The notes beneath the pieces are model-generated. The model was not told the origin of the DNA and searched no databases. It saw only the letters and a program-made list of their open reading frames with translations. Positions 1 through 8,063 of a stretch of 64,000 nucleotides of DNA are shown here, in pieces. The DNA comes from an uncultured Algimonas sp. (GTDB taxonomy: Bacteria > Pseudomonadota > Alphaproteobacteria > Caulobacterales > Maricaulaceae). The translations under genes and the position numbers were made by a program. Positions within the stretch are counted from its first letter, which is position 1, and each line of letters opens with the position of its first letter. Location of the stretch: the NCBI RefSeq assembly GCF_947498175.1, contig NZ_CANMJB010000001.1, positions 62,001 to 126,000 on the forward strand. The letters are read 5' to 3'.

Positions 1-1101
1 CGCGAAGGCTATGAGAAGCTCGGCACGACGGCGTTCCTGAAATTCCGCCAGATGCTGCAGGCGGCGCCGCAGCTTGTGCGATTGCGCGCCGACAAGAGCG
101 TCTATGCCATGGTCAGCAAGTTCGTGAAGAACGAACGCGTGCGGCAGCTGCTGTCTTTCCAGTCGCTGTTGGTCGGCGGCAATCCATTCAAGACCAGCTC
201 GATCTATGCGCTCATCCACGCGTTGGAACGCAAGAGCGGCGTCTGGTTCGCCCAAGGCGGAACCGGGGCGCTGGTGGACGGCATGATCCGTCTGTTCGAA
301 GATCTCGGCGGCACGGTGAAGCTGTCTACGGAAATTACCGATATCCGCACCGACGACGACCGCGTGACAGGCGTCGAGGCCGCAGACGGCTGGTCGATGG
401 ATGCCGATCTTGTCGCCAGCAACGCGGATGTTGTGCACACCTATTCGAAACTTCTGCGCGGTCACGACCGCGGCAAGAGCTACGGGCGCAGCCTGACCAA
501 GAAGAGTCATTCCATGTCGCTCTTCGTGCTCTATTTCGGACTGAAGACAACCCATCCGGACATGAAGCACCATATCATTCTGCTGGGACAGCGCTACCGC
601 GAGCTGATTGCGGAGATCTTCGGAAAGGGCCGCAAGGTGCCGGAGGACTTCTCGCTGTATCTGCATGCGCCCTGCGTGACGGATCCCTCCATGGCACCGG
701 AAGGCTGTTCATCCTACTATGTCCTGTCGCCCGTGCCGCATCTCGGCCATGCCGATGTGGATTGGGACACGTTCGGCGAAGCCTATACGGACAAGATTCT
801 GGACTATCTGGAAGAACACGCCATTCCGAACCTGAAACGCGATCTGGTCGTCCGGAAGACACTGACTCCGTTCGGCTTCCGGGACGAGATGAATACCCAC
901 TTGGGGAGCGCTTTTTCCATCGAGCCTGTGCTGACCCAGTCGGCCTGGTTCCGACCCCATAATCGCGACGACGTGCTGGGCAACATGTATATTGTCGGTG
1001 CGGGCACGCATCCGGGGGCCGGCGTTCCAGGCGTTGTCGGTGCGGCCAAGGCAACGGCGGGTGTCGTGGCGGACGATTTCAAGGCCGCGTTGGCGCGCTA
1101 G
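1..1101 (+). CDS. crtI: Phytoene desaturase/dehydrogenase CrtI-like, C-terminal part (5' end outside window)
   Basis: The frame is open from base 1 (REGYEKLGTTAFLKFRQM...). The C-terminus GNMYIVGAGTHPGAGVPGVVGAAKATAGVVADDF is the FAD/NAD-binding tail typical of CrtI. Confidence 0.9.
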   Translation, partial: REGYEKLGTTAFLKFRQMLQAAPQLVRLRADKSVYAMVSKFVKNERVRQLLSFQSLLVGGNPFKTSSIYALIHALERKSGVWFAQGGTGALVDGMIRLFEDLGGTVKLSTEITDIRTDDDRVTGVEAADGWSMDADLVASNADVVHTYSKLLRGHDRGKSYGRSLTKKSHSMSLFVLYFGLKTTHPDMKHHIILLGQRYRELIAEIFGKGRKVPEDFSLYLHAPCVTDPSMAPEGCSSYYVLSPVPHLGHADVDWDTFGEAYTDKILDYLEEHAIPNLKRDLVVRKTLTPFGFRDEMNTHLGSAFSIEPVLTQSAWFRPHNRDDVLGNMYIVGAGTHPGAGVPGVVGAAKATAGVVADDFKAALAR

Positions 1102-1194
1102 GCTCACGGGCTCGTGACGGGATCTCACGACAGAGTGTCGCACTGTCGCAATTCTATCTGTTAGGCGCTTCCCACTTCAAACCGGGAGGCCTTC

Positions 1195-1590
1195 ATGCCC
1201 AATCTCCGCTTGCCGCTCTTTTTGACGCGGCTGTCCATCTTCTATTTCCTGCTGCCTTGGCAGGTGATGCGGTTCACCAACCCTGACCAGATCGATAAGA
1301 TCGCCGACACATACTATCACACGTCGGGCGGCATTCCGGATTGGGTCAACCTGGCGGTCGGTGCATTCTGGATCGCGCTGCTTATTGCCTTCGTGATCGG
1401 GTTCAAGAAGCGTGTGACCTATGGCTTGGTCTTCATCCTGCATGTCGGCGCCATTCTGATCTCGGTCCAGGCTTATGTCTGGGGCCTTGAGAGCTTTCAG
1501 CAGATCTTTCTGGCAGCGCTGCCAGCCTCTGCGGCGATGGGACTGCTCTATCTCTTGCGAGACCAAGACACGCTTCTTGCGCTGAAATAG
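1195..1590 (+). CDS. Small polytopic membrane protein, DoxX-like
   Basis: 131 aa with about 4 hydrophobic segments; GGGAGG-like RBS upstream (aaaccgggaggccttcatg). Confidence 0.6.
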   Translation: MPNLRLPLFLTRLSIFYFLLPWQVMRFTNPDQIDKIADTYYHTSGGIPDWVNLAVGAFWIALLIAFVIGFKKRVTYGLVFILHVGAILISVQAYVWGLESFQQIFLAALPASAAMGLLYLLRDQDTLLALK

Positions 1591-1720
1591 CGTAGCGCGA
1601 AATCCCTGGCGTCCTTCCAATCCAAGGACGGTGTCCAGCCCGTAGTAAAATCAGGCGGCATTTCACATCCTTTGGGTGCGGCCGACAGAGTCCATGATCT
1701 TCCCCTTGTGAATGGACATG

Positions 1721-1762
1721 ATAGCGCTCGTGACGGCTCCTCCTAGTCGCGAGCGCTATTTT
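1721..1762 (+). terminator. Inverted repeat ATAGCGCTCG-N19-CGAGCGCTAT followed by TTT at a convergent gene junction
   Basis: Perfect 10-bp arms at 1721-1730 and 1750-1759. The second arm overlaps the stop codon of the minus-strand ORF ending at 1756. Confidence 0.5.
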
Positions 1763-1953
1763 CGTTTCGGGCCGAACCAGCCGCGAACAAGCACCAGCCA
1801 CGTCCGGTCGGATAGGATAACAAGAGCGACGATCGCCAAGCCCCACCAGACGGAACGGCCAGTCCACCAGATCCAGATCAGGGCGGCAAAAGCTGCGAGG
1901 TAGAGCAATAGGGCGACGGCGAAACCCCACACGGCCCGTACCTTTTGCTTCAT
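1756..1953 (-). CDS. Small two-TM membrane protein, hypothetical
   Basis: 65 aa, strongly hydrophobic with a basic C-terminus; overlaps the upstream SixA-like CDS by 4 bp (coupled operon). Confidence 0.6.
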   Translation of the reverse strand: MKQKVRAVWGFAVALLLYLAAFAALIWIWWTGRSVWWGLAIVALVILSDRTWLVLVRGWFGPKRK

Positions 1954-2450
1954 GCTTCGAGTTCGCGCGGCAGGATCAGATCGATCGCCCGCCAGCTGCC
2001 AGGCGAGAGCCAGTCATCGTCAGACACACGTTCCAGAACGGTGCAGGCACCGGTCGGAAAATCGTCGAACCGACCCGAGAACAGCGAATGAAGTTCCGCC
2101 CATCCGGGATTGTGACCGAGCCACATGAGCTTGCCGGCATCCGGTTCGCCCTTCCGGCGAGCGACATCCAGAACATTGCGCGGCGATGCATGGTAGAACT
2201 CCGGCAGATAGGTCACAGTTTGTGCGCCTGGGATGGCGCGGATCAGGCGCATGGCGGTCTCCCGCGTGCGCCGGGAATCGCTGCTCCAGATCGTGTCCGG
2301 TGCATATCCGCGCGCCTGCAGGGCCTGTCCGATAGCCGTGGCGGCGCGCCTGCCCCGTTCGTTCAAAGGGCGGTCATGGTCGCGCATGTCCGGATCGGCC
2401 CAGCTGGACTTGGCGTGACGCATGAACAGAAGGTGGGATAGCATGGCCAA
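1950..2450 (-). CDS. Histidine phosphatase family protein (SixA-like)
   Basis: N-terminal LLFMRHAKSSWADPDMRDHDRPLNERGRRAA RHG motif; later WLGHNPGW. Confidence 0.88.
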   Translation of the reverse strand: MAMLSHLLFMRHAKSSWADPDMRDHDRPLNERGRRAATAIGQALQARGYAPDTIWSSDSRRTRETAMRLIRAIPGAQTVTYLPEFYHASPRNVLDVARRKGEPDAGKLMWLGHNPGWAELHSLFSGRFDDFPTGACTVLERVSDDDWLSPGSWRAIDLILPRELEA

Positions 2451-2490
2451 TGCCCTAGCGCGAAGTGGGCGGGGCGGCCACTCCGCAGCG

Positions 2491-3237
2491 CTATTCCATG
2501 GTGTAGACGATGCCGAGTCGGCTGACCGTATCGGTTTTTTCGCGCCCGACCGGCACGTCCGTATGGGTTTCGACGCGGAAACTCGCCCGCATGGCGAGCG
2601 CGCCGAACAGGTCCGATGTCACGGAGGTCTCGTTGATCAGATAGGTATCCACATCCGAATAGAAGATCTCGGTATCGTTGGCCAACGCGACGGCTTCGCT
2701 GAAGTCGTATTCGAAGTCCGAAAACAGCCGCGCGGATGTAAAGCTGTCCTTGCGATTGATGGGATCGTCCGGGGCTTTCTGTTTCAGACGGGCTTTCTGG
2801 GACCGGTAGCCGATCCCGGCTTCGAGCTTCCACATGATCGGTTCCGTTTCCAGCACCTGATAGCCATAACCGGAGCCTAGGAAGGCCCCGTTCTTGAAGG
2901 CGCCGAAATCGTCGCTGAAATAGTTGGCGTTGGCGAACAGGTAGCTGCGCTCGCCAATGTCGCGCCCGATCTTGTAATCGACCCTGAACCGCTCCTTGTT
3001 GGTGCGGCCACGGGCCTTGCCGTAATCGGCCGATGTCGCGAGGTTGTGACGCCAATCCGCGCCCCGGTTTTTCAATTTCAGCCTGATGCCGACATTTGTG
3101 GTGTTGTTGTTGCCCGTCGTGTTGGAACCGTTCAGCTCGATAGTGCCGCCCCATCCCGGATCCGCGGCATCCTTCGCCAAAGCTGGCGAGGACATGCCGA
3201 CAATCAGGAAAGTCAGGATGGTTATGGGACGCGACAA
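2491..3237 (-). CDS. DUF481/YdiY-like outer-membrane beta-barrel protein
   Basis: Signal peptide MSRPITILTFLIVGMSSPALA; repetitive beta-strand pattern with NGSNTTGNNNTTNVG; YFANANYFSDDFGAFKNGAFLGSGYGY typical of DUF481 proteins. Confidence 0.8.
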   Translation of the reverse strand: MSRPITILTFLIVGMSSPALAKDAADPGWGGTIELNGSNTTGNNNTTNVGIRLKLKNRGADWRHNLATSADYGKARGRTNKERFRVDYKIGRDIGERSYLFANANYFSDDFGAFKNGAFLGSGYGYQVLETEPIMWKLEAGIGYRSQKARLKQKAPDDPINRKDSFTSARLFSDFEYDFSEAVALANDTEIFYSDVDTYLINETSVTSDLFGALAMRASFRVETHTDVPVGREKTDTVSRLGIVYTME

Positions 3238-3385
3238 GAGACGACACTCCAGTAGTGTGATTCAGTAACACGATGCCGACGGCACGGTTAACGGAGCCTT
3301 GACGAGGCTGCGCTTTACGCCTCCGTTCCGCGCGCCTAAAAGCGGCGCGCACCTTCCATCGGCCTAAAGCGCAGCAAGACCTATC

Positions 3386-4651
3386 ATGTTCGATATCAAA
3401 GCCATCCGTGAAAAACCCGACAGGTTCGACAGCGCATGGGCGCGCCGTGGGCTAGACCCGCAAACGCCGAGGATTCTCGAAAGGGACGCTGTCATCCGCA
3501 AGACCAAGACGATGGTTCAGGAAGCCGAAGCCGCGCGCAACAAGGCTTCCAAGCAGATTGGTGCCGCCATGGGTCGGGGCGATGCCGATGAAGCCGAACG
3601 GCTGAAGGCGGAAGTGGCAGGCGCAAAAAATGTCATTGCCGTGCTCGGCACCCAATTGGAGACCGAGGAAGACACGCTGAATGCTTTGTTGGCGGGTCTG
3701 CCGAACCTTCCAGCCGATGACGTTCCGGAAGGTGCGGGAGAAGAGGACAATGTCGAGATCGTCAAATGGGGCGAGCCGAAAGAGTTTTCCTTCGAGCCCA
3801 AGGCCCATGACGATCTGGGCGAGGCGCTCGGCCTGATGGATTTCGAAACGGCGGCGAAGATGAGCGGCAGCCGTTTCGTCATCCTGCGCGGTGCGCTGTC
3901 GCGTTTGGACCGCGCATTGGCGGCCCTTATGCTCGACATGCAGACAGGCGAGGGGTTCGAGGAGACGTCGCCGCCCTTGCTCGTCTGGCCGATAGCGCTT
4001 CACGGCACGGGACAACTGCCGAAGTTCGCCGAGGACCTCTACGGCACGCAAGAGCATTTCCTGATCCCCACCGCCGAAGTCTCGCTGACCAATACGGTGC
4101 GGGAGAGCATATTGGACGCGAATGTGCTTCCCAAGCGCCTGACCGCGCACACACCGTGCTTCCGCAGCGAAGCGGGGTCGGCCGGGCGGGATACGAAGGG
4201 GATGATCCGGCAGCACCAGTTCAACAAGGTGGAACTGGTCAGTATCTGCGCGCCGGACCAGGCGGAGGAGGAGCATAAGACGATGCTGTGTTGCGCGGAG
4301 CGCGTCTTGCAGGCGTTGAAACTGCCATACCGCGTGGTCGAGCTCTGCACCGGCGACCTCGGTTTCGGAGCACAGAAGACCTACGATATCGAAGTCTGGT
4401 TGCCGAGCCAGCGGACCTACCGCGAAATCAGCTCGATCTCGAATTGCGGAGACTTCCAAGCGCGGCGGATGAATGCGCGTTACAAGGCGGGCGAGAAGGA
4501 CAATCGCTTCGTCCACACTTTGAACGGCAGCGGTCTGGCCGTGGGCCGGACGCTGGTCGCGGTGCTGGAAAACTACCAGAGAGAAGACGGCAGCATTACG
4601 ATACCGGACGTGCTGGTGCCGTATATGGGCGGGATGGAGACGATCGGATAG
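3386..4651 (+). CDS. serS: Serine--tRNA ligase
   Basis: [23 protein letters not shown] start; class II motifs [30 protein letters not shown] and [19 protein letters not shown]. Confidence 0.98.
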   Translation: MFDIKAIREKPDRFDSAWARRGLDPQTPRILERDAVIRKTKTMVQEAEAARNKASKQIGAAMGRGDADEAERLKAEVAGAKNVIAVLGTQLETEEDTLNALLAGLPNLPADDVPEGAGEEDNVEIVKWGEPKEFSFEPKAHDDLGEALGLMDFETAAKMSGSRFVILRGALSRLDRALAALMLDMQTGEGFEETSPPLLVWPIALHGTGQLPKFAEDLYGTQEHFLIPTAEVSLTNTVRESILDANVLPKRLTAHTPCFRSEAGSAGRDTKGMIRQHQFNKVELVSICAPDQAEEEHKTMLCCAERVLQALKLPYRVVELCTGDLGFGAQKTYDIEVWLPSQRTYREISSISNCGDFQARRMNARYKAGEKDNRFVHTLNGSGLAVGRTLVAVLENYQREDGSITIPDVLVPYMGGMETIG

Positions 4652-4720
4652 GTCACGCCAAAACCCGGCCCCCGGCGAAAGGCGCCTGAGGCGAGCCGAT
4701 CGTTGAGTGTCTTGATCGTC

Positions 4721-6550
4721 TCAGAGAGGTCGGCAAGCCGCTTCCAACCAAGCCTTCACTTCGCCATCGAACTCCGGCCCGATCTCTTTGAACACGCGGA
4801 CATGATAGCCGTCGACATAGTCGCGTTCTGCCTCGGTCAACATATCCGTGTCGATCAGGTCGCGGTGTAGCGGGGCAAGTGTCAGAGTGTGGAAGCCGTG
4901 CATCGGTCGTTCCCCGCCCGGAATGTCTTGTGCTTCGGTCACATATTGCAGGTTCTCGATCCGGATGCCGTATTCGCCCTCGCGGTAATATCCGGGTTCG
5001 TTCGACACGATCATGCCGGTTTCCAGTGCGACAGTGTTCGGTGTCTTGGAAATGCGTTGCGGGCCCTCATGGACGCCCAGGAATGCGCCGACGCCGTGGC
5101 CGGTGCCGTGGTCGTAATCCAGTCCGGCCTGCCAGAGCGGGTAACGGGCGAAAGCGTCGAGATTGGATCCTGTCGTGCCGGACGGAAAGCGGATCGTGGC
5201 CAATGTGATATGCCCCTTCAGGACCAGCGTGAAATGCTCGCGCATAGCCTGGGTCGGGGTTCCGATGGGAACGGTGCGCGTCACATCCGTCGTGCCGTCC
5301 ACATATTGCCCGCCACTATCCACCAGATAGAGCGTGCCCGGCTTGAGCGGCAATGTGGTCGCAGTATTCACGCGGTAATGCGGATGGGCCCCGTTCGGTC
5401 CGGAACCGGATATGGTTTCGAAAGACAGGTCCTTCAGCGATCCGGTCTCGTGGCGATAGGTCTCGAGCTTCACTGCGGCGTCTATTTCGTCATAGTCACC
5501 GGATTGCGCCTCGGTATCCAGCCAATGAAGGAAGCGGATCAAGGGCACGGCGTCGCGACGGTGTGCCGTTTCGGTCCCGCGCAGCTCCGCTTCCGTCTTC
5601 TTCGCTTTGGGCAGGGCAACCGGATCCTGCTTGGCCAGAACCGTCGCGCCCGCCTCTTTCAAGACCTGCGAGTGCCAAGCCGATCCTGTCGTCGGATCGA
5701 CGATGACGCTTTTGCCCGACCATGCCTTCATATCGGCGTCGAGCGATTGTTCGGACGTGATGGACACTTGATTGCCCAGATGCGATCGTACCGCGTTGGA
5801 TAGCTTGTCCGGATCGGTGTATAGGGTCACGCGACCTTCGGCGTCGATAATGGCATTGCCCAGCAAGAGCGGCGTACAGCGCACATCGGCGCCGCGCAGA
5901 TTGAGCAACCACGCGATCGAAGCCGGCGCCGTCAACATGGCGGCATCCGCGCCCGCATGGCCTATGGCGGCCGCGATCTCCTTGCGCTTGTCCGCATGGC
6001 TCTTTCCAGCCAGATCGTCCGGCTGGACCGAAACCACCCCCTTGGGCGGGGCGGGGCGGTCCGTCCAGGCCATGTCGATGGGATTGGCGTCCAGCGCGAT
6101 GAGCGCCGCGCCTGCACCTTCGGCTGCCTTTGTCAAAGCCGCCACGGCCTTGACCGAATGCAAACGCGGGTCGTAACCGACCCGTTCGCCCTTGCGCAGA
6201 TTGTCACGCAACCATTTGGCGACCCCGTCTTCCAGCCGCGCATAGTCGAAGAGATCACCGTCAACCTGTTGACGCACTTGCAGCGTATAGCGCCCGTCCA
6301 CGAACATGGCCGCCCGGTCCCGCAGGACGATAGCGGCGCCCGCCGAACCGGTGAAGCCCGTCGCCCACATCAGCCGTTCATTGTGGTCGGGCAGATACTC
6401 GTTATTGTATTCGTCCTCATGCGGGATCAGCAATCCATCGAGGTCGAGGCGGTCCAACTCGGCGCGCAGCAAGGGCACATGGTCCCGCCCCATTTGCGGT
6501 CCGCCGACCACGTCGAAATTCTGTATCAAGTCTGTCGTTTGTCTGCCCAT
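4721..6550 (-). CDS. M24B aminopeptidase P family protein (Xaa-Pro aminopeptidase)
   Basis: 609 aa with three-domain APP layout; metal-binding blocks LYLVDSGGQYVDGTTDVTRT, DYDHGTGHGVGAFLGVHEGPQ and GMIVSNEPGYY. Confidence 0.95.
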   Translation of the reverse strand: MGRQTTDLIQNFDVVGGPQMGRDHVPLLRAELDRLDLDGLLIPHEDEYNNEYLPDHNERLMWATGFTGSAGAAIVLRDRAAMFVDGRYTLQVRQQVDGDLFDYARLEDGVAKWLRDNLRKGERVGYDPRLHSVKAVAALTKAAEGAGAALIALDANPIDMAWTDRPAPPKGVVSVQPDDLAGKSHADKRKEIAAAIGHAGADAAMLTAPASIAWLLNLRGADVRCTPLLLGNAIIDAEGRVTLYTDPDKLSNAVRSHLGNQVSITSEQSLDADMKAWSGKSVIVDPTTGSAWHSQVLKEAGATVLAKQDPVALPKAKKTEAELRGTETAHRRDAVPLIRFLHWLDTEAQSGDYDEIDAAVKLETYRHETGSLKDLSFETISGSGPNGAHPHYRVNTATTLPLKPGTLYLVDSGGQYVDGTTDVTRTVPIGTPTQAMREHFTLVLKGHITLATIRFPSGTTGSNLDAFARYPLWQAGLDYDHGTGHGVGAFLGVHEGPQRISKTPNTVALETGMIVSNEPGYYREGEYGIRIENLQYVTEAQDIPGGERPMHGFHTLTLAPLHRDLIDTDMLTEAERDYVDGYHVRVFKEIGPEFDGEVKAWLEAACRPL

Positions 6551-6670
6551 GATGCGGCTCTAGGCGCTTTCGGCCGCAAGGAAAAGGCAAGCCCCTTAAA
6601 AACGCAGCCGATCCGTGCTATGGTCGTTTTCGTCACCGTCCGCAGAGGCGGGACGTGAAAAGGAGCATTC

Positions 6671-6871
6671 ATGGCCGCACGGCTGTTCGGATTGAAATTT
6701 CTATCGACACATGGTTCGGGTTTGGGCTTGGACAAAACCGAGCCGCGGCCCACTCGGACGGGTGACAAACCTCTGAACATCAACCCCGCACCCGACCTTC
6801 TAGATTTCGAGTATCCGCCGGAATCCGCTTTCGCCCGTCGCGACAGAACCGACGAGTTAACGCCGAGCTAA
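6671..6871 (+). CDS. Small hypothetical protein (66 aa)
   Basis: AGGAG RBS about 7 nt upstream of ATG (gaaaaggagcattcatg); no opposing long gene. Family unknown. Confidence 0.45.
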   Translation: MAARLFGLKFLSTHGSGLGLDKTEPRPTRTGDKPLNINPAPDLLDFEYPPESAFARRDRTDELTPS

Positions 6872-7021
6872 CATTTCCGCGAGGTTCCCACCGTTTTTGC
6901 ATAGCTCCGTCCGAAGCTTGGTGGTTCTTCCAGATTGAGTCCGCGACTACATGCCGTCCGCGAAATCAGGCATAGCATGTCGCTGTGCCATCCGATCTGA
7001 ACGAAGAACCGAAAGAGGACA

Positions 7022-7150
7022 ATGTCTTACCAATTCGATACCGCACGCCTGCGTACGCAGGATAAGGTCAAGCTTGGCGAAATCGCCCAGCTTCGCCTTC
7101 TGGCCCGCCGCTCGGCACGCCAGAGCCGTCGCGCCCTCCGCGCGATCTAG
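7022..7150 (+). CDS. Small basic protein, 42 aa (MSYQFDTARLRTQDKVKLGEIAQLRLLARRSARQSRRALRAI), below ORF-track threshold
   Basis: AGAGGA upstream of ATG (cgaaagaggacaatg) and a strong intrinsic terminator 25 nt after the stop. Confidence 0.6.
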   Translation: MSYQFDTARLRTQDKVKLGEIAQLRLLARRSARQSRRALRAI

Positions 7151-7175
7151 CTCCGCCAGCCATGAAAATATGAAG

Positions 7176-7204
7176 AGCCCGGACTTTGTGTCCGGGCTTT
7201 TTTT
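7176..7204 (+). terminator. Intrinsic terminator AGCCCGGA-ctttgtg-TCCGGGCT-TTTTTT
   Basis: Perfect 8-bp stem, 7-nt loop and 6 T, directly downstream of the 42-aa ORF. Confidence 0.92.
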
Positions 7205-8063
7205 ATGGGCGCGCCCATAGGGATGTCCAGCCACCCAGGCTGGGGCGGGACTGGACTGTCAGGCCGGTCTTGCGGAAAGCATCCGCCACCCATTGCGCCT
7301 GTTCATCCAGAATGCCCGACAGGATTGCCTGCCCGTCTGGGCTTATCGCACCCGCAATGTCCGGCGCCAACTCGCGCAGTGGACCGGCGAGGATGTTGGC
7401 GATGATCAGGTCGAAGGTCCGACCGCGAAGGCTGTCCGCCTCGAACCCGTCTGCGACTAGAGACTCGTAGGATACATCGTTCGACATCGCGTTCGAGATT
7501 GCCACTTCGATGGCCATGGGATCGATATCGGTCGCCAATATCGACGCTTCCGGGAAGAGTTTGGCCGCAGCGATGGCGAGAACGCCTGCGCCGGTGCCAA
7601 GATCCAGGATTTGCCCCGGCTTCGCTCCGGAGGTTTCCAGTTCGTCCAGCATCAGCAGACAGCTTTGCGTGGTGCCGTGATGTCCGGTCCCGAATGCCTG
7701 ACCGGCATCGACCTGAATGGGAAATGCAAGGCCGCGCGGCGGCGTGTCGTGACTGCCATGGATGGCAAACCGTCCGGCCATGACCGGTGCCAGACCGGAT
7801 TGGCTCAGCCTGACCCAATCTTCGTTCGGCACCTGAGAGATCGCGAATTCCAGTCGCGGGTCGATTGTTGCCGATGCGGCTTCGGCATGGGCCTTGGTTT
7901 CATAGAGCGCTTGGATGTGAACCCGGTCGGGACCGTCATCGAAAATGGAGACGGACAGCGCTTCCGTCATGTCGTCGAAGCCGAGCGTTTCAGCCAAGGC
8001 GTAGCCGGCTTCTGGCGTTGTCCGAACGGCCAAGGCAAACGGTCGGGACATGCCGTCAGACAT
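7203..8063 (-). CDS. prmA: Ribosomal protein L11 methyltransferase PrmA-like
   Basis: AFGTGHHGTTQSCLLMLDEL, ILDLGTGAGVLAIAAAKLF and IIANILAGPLRELAPDI motifs. Confidence 0.93.
   Translation of the reverse strand: MSDGMSRPFALAVRTTPEAGYALAETLGFDDMTEALSVSIFDDGPDRVHIQALYETKAHAEAASATIDPRLEFAISQVPNEDWVRLSQSGLAPVMAGRFAIHGSHDTPPRGLAFPIQVDAGQAFGTGHHGTTQSCLLMLDELETSGAKPGQILDLGTGAGVLAIAAAKLFPEASILATDIDPMAIEVAISNAMSNDVSYESLVADGFEADSLRGRTFDLIIANILAGPLRELAPDIAGAISPDGQAILSGILDEQAQWVADAFRKTGLTVQSRPSLGGWTSLWARP

Noticed and set aside
2363-3352. 329-aa minus-strand ORF overlapping the DUF481 gene
   Set aside because: Alternate frame, Arg/Gln-rich with no domain; the DUF481 frame has signal peptide and beta-barrel pattern.
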